From Tumebacillus amylolyticus (lineage in GTDB: Bacteria > Bacillota > Bacilli > Tumebacillales > Tumebacillaceae), in assembly GCF_016722965.1 (NCBI RefSeq), contig NZ_JAEQNB010000001.1, positions 496,001 to 560,000 on the forward strand: a stretch of 64,000 bases of DNA. Direction: 5' to 3'. The notes under the pieces were generated by a model, which did no database searches, had not been told where the DNA came from, and saw only the letters and a program-made list of their open reading frames with translations. How positions within the stretch are numbered: position 1 is the stretch's first letter; every line of letters starts with the position of its first letter. The position numbers and the translations under genes are program-made. This document shows positions 59,867 through 64,000 of this stretch, in pieces.

Positions 59867-62439
59867 AGATTCAAAAAGCCCACATCGACGGCTTTGGCCG
59901 CTACGCCGAACGAGACTTCGAGTTCGGTGACGGCCTCAACGTGATCTACGGGAAAAACGAAGCGGGCAAGTCCACGCTCCAACACTTCCTGCTCGCCATG
60001 CTCTACGGCCAGAAAAACCCCAAGCGCAAGCGCACCGTGTATGTAGAAGAGGAACAAAAGTACCGCCCGTGGCAAACCGGCACCTACGGCGGGAAACTCT
60101 GGTTCAGCACGGAGGGCACCGACTATCGCGTTGAGCGCAACTTGCGCCGTGAGGACGAATGGGTACGGGTGTTCCTGAACGAAACGGGCGAGGAGATCAC
60201 GAGCCACTTCGACCTCGATTCCCGCAAAGAACCTTCCTTCGCGCAAGTTTTGCTGGGCGCGGACCGCGACCTTTTTGCCCATGCGTTGTGTGTCGGGCCT
60301 GTGCAAGACCGCGACCGTCTCGCGTGGTTGAAATCGTCCGTGCGCCAAGGAGGTCGAGCCGGGGAGGAAGGTCAGGAGCCGGCGACGCACGAGCAACAGC
60401 AGATGCGCCTCGCCGAAGAAGTGATCGCCAAGTACCTCGAGTCGCTCGGCACCGAACGCGCCGCTTCCAAGCCTTACGGACAAGCTCTGAAACTGCGCGA
60501 CGAACGCCACCGTGAACTCAACGACGCTCTGGAGCGGGAACGCACCCAAGCCGGAGCTCGACAAGAAGCGGAGCAGACCGAGTCGCAATGGCAAGAGTTC
60601 GTCCGCGACGAGCAGATGTTGCGCGACGCTTTTTTTGAAAAACTCACCTGCTTCCTGAGCGTGCAAGGAGCCAAGCGCGGGGAACTCCAAGGGCGGATCG
60701 CGCAACTCGCCCACGCGCTCGACCAAAACCGCGAAGCAGCCCGCAACGAACTCGACAACTTGAGCGAAGAGACGTTCCGTGAACTGCAGAACGACTTCAA
60801 CCGCTTCGTCAACGCCAAAAAGGAACTCGACTCCTACCAAAAGCGCCTCGATGCGCTCCTTGAGGAGTCGCACACGGCGTCCTCCTACGTCGACCAACAC
60901 CGCAACTTCGACGAAGCACAACTGCTCGACGTCGAACGCACCGCCCAGCGGTTGGAATGGTACGAGAGCCGTCTGAGCCCCAAGGAACTCCACGCGGACG
61001 ACGAAGCCGACTCCGAGTTCGAAGGCAACTCCGCGCCGTCCCGACAGGCCCCAAGCGATCGAGACACCCTCGTCGCCCGTCAAAAACAACAGCGCGGCAA
61101 AGTCTGGATGTTCGGGGCCGCCGCCGTCCTCACCACGCCGCTTACGTTCCTGCACTGGGCCGCGATCTTCGTCGTGCTGATTTGCATTTCGCTTGCCGTC
61201 ATGACAGCTCTGAGCATTCCGCGCATCCAGGGCGACATCGAACACTGGGATGCCGAACGAGAGCGCGAAGCTCTGGAACGGGAAGCGGACCTCGCCGAAC
61301 AAGCCCGCTTGGAGCGACACCTCCAAGACCTGCTCGCCGACTTCTCCGTCGACACGCCGCGTCAATATCGCCAGAAGTGGAACAACTTGCTCAAAGCCCG
61401 CGAACAAGCCGCGCTCTACGAACGGCAAAACCTCTGGCTCTCCGGCGAAGTTTCGCGCGCCAAGGGGGAGCGCGACATCCTCGCTCGTCGCCTGCTCCGC
61501 CAGATCGGGGGCGAAGAGTCGAAAGCAAGCCGTCTCGACACCGAACAAGTGCGCCAAGCGATCTATCTCTGGGAGCGCCGTTTCAACGAAGCGAAGGCTC
61601 TCCAAAACCAAGCGTCCGTCTGGGAGCGCGAGTTGGATCTCTTGAATTTCGAACTGCAAACGCTGGAATCCGACCTGTCGCGTTGGGAGGAGATCGCCGC
61701 CCGCTTCGGCTTGCAAATCGAACCGCCGTCTCTGCTGTTCCAACCGGAGGACGTCGAATCTGCCGAACTCGACTCCCTCTACCAAAGCTGGGATGCGGCC
61801 GAACGACTTCTGCTGGAACAAAAGTCGAACGTCGCCGAAGCCACCACGCGCTACCGAACGCTCGTCGAAGGCCAGAAGTCGCTCTCCGATCTGCTTTTGG
61901 AAAAAGAGCTCGCCGACGCCGACCTCTCCGCCCTCGAATCGGAGCGCAGCGCCCTGTTGCTCGCCCAAGAAGTATGGGGCGAAGTTCGGGAGGAACTCTA
62001 TCAAACGGTGGCCCCGAAATTTGCCTCCACGCTCGCAGAAGTCGCCGCCCGAATCACCCAAGGCCGCTACGGCGACATCACCTTGGACAGCTCCGATTCG
62101 GTAAAAGCCCTCTCGCCGGACTCCGGCTACACCGTAGACTTGAGCTCGCTCAGCGAAGGCACGATCGACCAGATTTCGTTTGCGCTCGGGCTGGCACTCT
62201 CGGGATGGAGCATTCCGGGCGGCGACGTGCTGCCGTTGTTGCTCGACGAACCGTTCCGGCGCTACGATGACGACCGCCTCGATGCGGTGCTCCAAGTCTT
62301 GCTGGAAGAAGCGAAGCACCGCCAGATCTTCCTGTTCACATGCCGGGAGCAAGAGGTCGAACGCGTCCTGCAAGCAGGAGGAGACGGAGTCCGGCTGGTT
62401 GAGTTAAACTCGGCTAAGTATGGTATGATAAACCAATAA
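59863..62439 (+). CDS. yhaN: SbcC/Rad50-like ATPase YhaN
   Basis: 858 residues. Walker A IYGKNEAGKSTLQ near 29-40, long coiled coils (about 185-400 and 460-720), a hydrophobic segment around 420-450 (VWMFGAAAVLTTPLTFLHW...) characteristic of YhaN, then LSSLSEGTIDQISFALGLAL (ABC signature) and VLPLLLDEPFRRYDDDRL (Walker B). It should work with YhaO. The membrane-like insertion distinguishes it from classical SbcC. Confidence 0.93.
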   Translation: MKIQKAHIDGFGRYAERDFEFGDGLNVIYGKNEAGKSTLQHFLLAMLYGQKNPKRKRTVYVEEEQKYRPWQTGTYGGKLWFSTEGTDYRVERNLRREDEWVRVFLNETGEEITSHFDLDSRKEPSFAQVLLGADRDLFAHALCVGPVQDRDRLAWLKSSVRQGGRAGEEGQEPATHEQQQMRLAEEVIAKYLESLGTERAASKPYGQALKLRDERHRELNDALERERTQAGARQEAEQTESQWQEFVRDEQMLRDAFFEKLTCFLSVQGAKRGELQGRIAQLAHALDQNREAARNELDNLSEETFRELQNDFNRFVNAKKELDSYQKRLDALLEESHTASSYVDQHRNFDEAQLLDVERTAQRLEWYESRLSPKELHADDEADSEFEGNSAPSRQAPSDRDTLVARQKQQRGKVWMFGAAAVLTTPLTFLHWAAIFVVLICISLAVMTALSIPRIQGDIEHWDAEREREALEREADLAEQARLERHLQDLLADFSVDTPRQYRQKWNNLLKAREQAALYERQNLWLSGEVSRAKGERDILARRLLRQIGGEESKASRLDTEQVRQAIYLWERRFNEAKALQNQASVWERELDLLNFELQTLESDLSRWEEIAARFGLQIEPPSLLFQPEDVESAELDSLYQSWDAAERLLLEQKSNVAEATTRYRTLVEGQKSLSDLLLEKELADADLSALESERSALLLAQEVWGEVREELYQTVAPKFASTLAEVAARITQGRYGDITLDSSDSVKALSPDSGYTVDLSSLSEGTIDQISFALGLALSGWSIPGGDVLPLLLDEPFRRYDDDRLDAVLQVLLEEAKHRQIFLFTCREQEVERVLQAGGDGVRLVELNSAKYGMINQ

Positions 62440-62463
62440 GTCGTTGATTAGGGGGAAGTACAT

Positions 62464-63363
62464 ATGAAGAAAACGATCAGCGTCATCGGCGTGCCGATGG
62501 ACCTCGGCCAAGGCCGACGCGGTGTCGACATGGGCCCGTACTCGATCCGGTATGCCGGCTTGAAGGAACGCATTCAACGCCTCGGCTACAATGTGCATGA
62601 CCAAGGCAACGTCAACGTTCCGCAAGCGGAATCGCACGACATCCACGATCAGAAGCTCAAGTATCTCCCGGAAGTCACCCGCGTCTCCGAAGACCTCGCA
62701 GAGAAAGTGGCGACCGTCATCGCGCAAGACCATTTCCCGATCATCCTCGGCGGCGACCATTCCATCGCCATCGGCTCGATTGCAGGCATCACCCAGAAGC
62801 ACAAGAAATTGGGTGTGATCTGGTTTGACGCCCACGCCGATTTCAACACCGAAGACACCACCCCGTCCGGCAACATCCACGGCATGCCGCTGGCGTGCTG
62901 CTTGGGCGTCGGTCATGAAACGCTCGTCAACGTGGCAGGCTTTGCCCCGAAGATCGCCCCGGAGAACGTCGTCATCGTCGGCGCCCGCTCGATCGACCCC
63001 GAGGAGCGCAACCTGCTCAAGAAGCACGGCATCAAAGTGTTCGACATGCACGAAATCGACAAGCTCGGCATCCACCGCGTCATGGAAGAGTCGATCCGCA
63101 TCGCGGGAGAAGGCACCGACGGCATCCACCTGTCGCTCGACCTCGACTCCATCGACCCGGACATGGCACCGGGCGTCGGGACTCCGGTTCTGGGCGGCGT
63201 CACCTACCGCGAAGGGCACTTCGCGATGGAGTTGCTCTACCAATCGGGCAAAGTCGTTTCCTGTGACGTCGTCGAAGTCAACCCGATCCTCGACGAACAC
63301 AACAAAACCGCCCGCACGGCGGTTGACCTCGTCTGCTCGCTGCTCGGCGAAGCTGTCATGTAA
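62464..63363 (+). CDS. rocF: Arginase
   Basis: 299 residues, GGGGGAAG upstream of ATG 62464. The Mn-binding motifs of arginase are complete: GGDHSIAIGS near 97, WFDAHADFNTEDTTPSGNIHGMPLA near 120-145 and SLDLDSIDPDMAPGVGTPVLGG near 222-243. The N-terminus (SVIGVPMDLGQGRRGVDMGP) is also typical. Hydrolyses arginine to ornithine and urea. TPSGNIHGMP favours arginase over agmatinase. Monocistronic. Confidence 0.96.
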   Translation: MKKTISVIGVPMDLGQGRRGVDMGPYSIRYAGLKERIQRLGYNVHDQGNVNVPQAESHDIHDQKLKYLPEVTRVSEDLAEKVATVIAQDHFPIILGGDHSIAIGSIAGITQKHKKLGVIWFDAHADFNTEDTTPSGNIHGMPLACCLGVGHETLVNVAGFAPKIAPENVVIVGARSIDPEERNLLKKHGIKVFDMHEIDKLGIHRVMEESIRIAGEGTDGIHLSLDLDSIDPDMAPGVGTPVLGGVTYREGHFAMELLYQSGKVVSCDVVEVNPILDEHNKTARTAVDLVCSLLGEAVM

Positions 63364-63366
63364 GGG

Positions 63367-63406
63367 CAAGACCCCTCCGATTCAGTCGGACGGGGTCTTT
63401 TTTTGC
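63367..63406 (+). terminator. Terminator after rocF
   Basis: AAGACCCC.TCCGA / TCGGA.GGGGTCTT stem with a short loop, then a T-run. Confidence 0.9.
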
Positions 63407-63433
63407 TTCTAATCCCAAGTATGCATATAGGTA

Positions 63434-63463
63434 TTGACGGATTCTAGAATATGGGGATATAAT
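63434..63463 (+). promoter_or_regulatory. Sigma-A promoter of cysH
   Basis: TTGACG at 63434-63439, an 18-base spacer, TATAAT at 63458-63463. A short TAGGG/CCCTA hairpin follows in the leader; no S-box or T-box pattern was seen. Confidence 0.7.
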
Positions 63464-63561
63464 TACTGGAAAAGTCGGATTTGAGAAATTAGGGAACTTG
63501 GAACCCTACGCATCTGACCTGTATATCTTACAAAAGAACATGGGAAAAGGGAGCGTGTGGC

Positions 63562-64000
63562 ATGAGCACGAAACAATTGCTGCTGACGGCCGAAGAAGTC
63601 GCCGTCTTGAACGAACAATTTGTGGGCAAAACTCCGCAAGAAATCCTCCAACTGGCTTTCGAGAAGTTCGACAACATCTCGTTCGCGTGCAGTTTCGGCG
63701 CCGAGGATGTCGCTCTCGTCGACATGATTGTCAAAATCAAGCCGGATGCAAAAATCTTCTACCTCGACACCGATGTGCTGTTTGAAGAGACCTACCAAGT
63801 GCGCGATGAGATCTTGAACAAATACAACGCGAACTTGATCAAGTATTCTCCGCTCTTGTCTCTCGAAGAACAAGCGGACCAACACGGCGACAACCTGTGG
63901 GCGACCGATGCCAATGCATGTTGCAACATTCGCAAAGTGGAGCCGCTTCAACGTGCGCTCTCGACGCTCGATGCATGGATCACCGGCATTCGCCGCGACC
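63562..64000 (+). CDS. cysH: Phosphoadenylyl-/adenylyl-sulfate reductase CysH (3'-truncated by the window)
   Basis: Starts at ATG 63562 with AAAAGGGAG upstream. The frame is open to the window end, giving 146 residues. Visible motifs: FACSFGAEDVALVDM (P-loop-like, near 41), FYLDTDVLFEETY near 67, the Cys-Cys pair in NACCNIRKVEPL near 117 and WITGIRRD at the edge. Presence of the CC motif suggests an iron-sulfur (APS-type) enzyme in the assimilatory sulfate pathway. The remaining part, including the second Cys pair, lies outside. Confidence 0.94.
   Translation, partial: MSTKQLLLTAEEVAVLNEQFVGKTPQEILQLAFEKFDNISFACSFGAEDVALVDMIVKIKPDAKIFYLDTDVLFEETYQVRDEILNKYNANLIKYSPLLSLEEQADQHGDNLWATDANACCNIRKVEPLQRALSTLDAWITGIRRD

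Noticed and set aside
59389..62373. A 994-codon open frame on the minus strand
   Set aside because: It lies antisense to yhaO and yhaN, which have clear motifs; long antisense frames are common at this base composition.
63464..63561. Possible S-box or T-box leader before cysH
   Set aside because: Only a small hairpin is visible; no conserved riboswitch or T-box sequence.
1..64000. CRISPR arrays, IS elements, prophage genes, tRNA or rRNA genes
   Set aside because: None seen on reading both strands; no transposase, integrase or regularly spaced repeats found.

Overview
The window looks like chromosomal DNA of a motile, spore-forming Bacillales bacterium of moderately high GC. A Tumebacillus-like member of the Alicyclobacillaceae is my best guess. 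The evidence is an alpha/beta-type small acid-soluble spore protein, a Spo0E-like phosphatase, DegS/DegU, PhoP/PhoR, ComFC, csaB and a Bacillus-type order of late flagellar genes (yvyF-flgM-flgN-flgK-flgL-yviE-fliW-csrA-hag ... fliD-fliS-fliT-flaG). I saw no IS element, prophage, CRISPR array, rRNA or tRNA.

Layout. 1-9608: envelope and signalling genes. These are an Ig/cadherin-repeat surface protein cut by the window edge, a CPBP membrane protease, an XRE-TPR regulator overlapping a tiny secreted-peptide gene (a quorum-sensing-like pair), an SGNH-MBOAT-microprotein O-acylation cassette and a secreted metallopeptidase-like protein. 9609-11244: a c-di-GMP-I riboswitch with its secreted target, and a small Spo0E-like gene. 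11343-17827: csaB divergent from LCP-tagA-secreted protein-LCP (wall polymer assembly), a SASP and metK. 17898-24411: an orphan XRE-TPR regulator, degSU, a GT2-like protein, a second c-di-GMP riboswitch followed by several hairpins, and a GGDEF-EAL protein. 24584-33582: pstSCAB-phoU, recD2 and phoPR. 33722-37798: degV family, comFC and a FabZ/FabG/FabF-like trio. 37869-57836: the flagellar filament locus, with a flagellin glycosylation island (two Maf-type proteins, each preceded by a small helical protein, and a pseudaminic-acid-type pathway) between hag and fliD. 57898-64000: two small unknown genes, yhaO-yhaN, arginase, and the start of cysH.

How the parts work together. FliW, CsrA and flagellin form a post-transcriptional circuit: csrA lies directly upstream of hag, and the hag leader carries a sigma-D-type promoter, a perfect hairpin with GGA in its loop, and a second GGA site at the ribosome binding site. 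The glycosylation island should make and attach a nonulosonic acid to flagellin. A formyltransferase-fold gene sits where the N-acetyltransferase (PseH) would be expected, which suggests an N-formylated sugar. The pst operon is preceded by TTTACA/TTAACG repeats on an 11-bp register (Pho box) and followed by the Pho two-component system.

The most interesting hidden signals are: (1) a 49-residue peptide precursor with two heptapeptide copies (SIAEPNF, SILEPEF), translationally coupled to an XRE-TPR receptor whose promoter overlaps a palindrome; (2) a 34-residue DltX-like microprotein ending in FIYTDF after an SGNH/MBOAT pair; (3) a cluster of six DnaA-box-like 9-mers, three perfect, between fliT and flaG; (4) the formyltransferase in the nonulosonic-acid operon; (5) two c-di-GMP riboswitches; (6) terminator/promoter oddities, namely a terminator-like hairpin inside a ketosynthase gene and a sigma-D-like -10 buried in a terminator arm before flgM. 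All functions are read from sequence patterns and family knowledge; no search was run.
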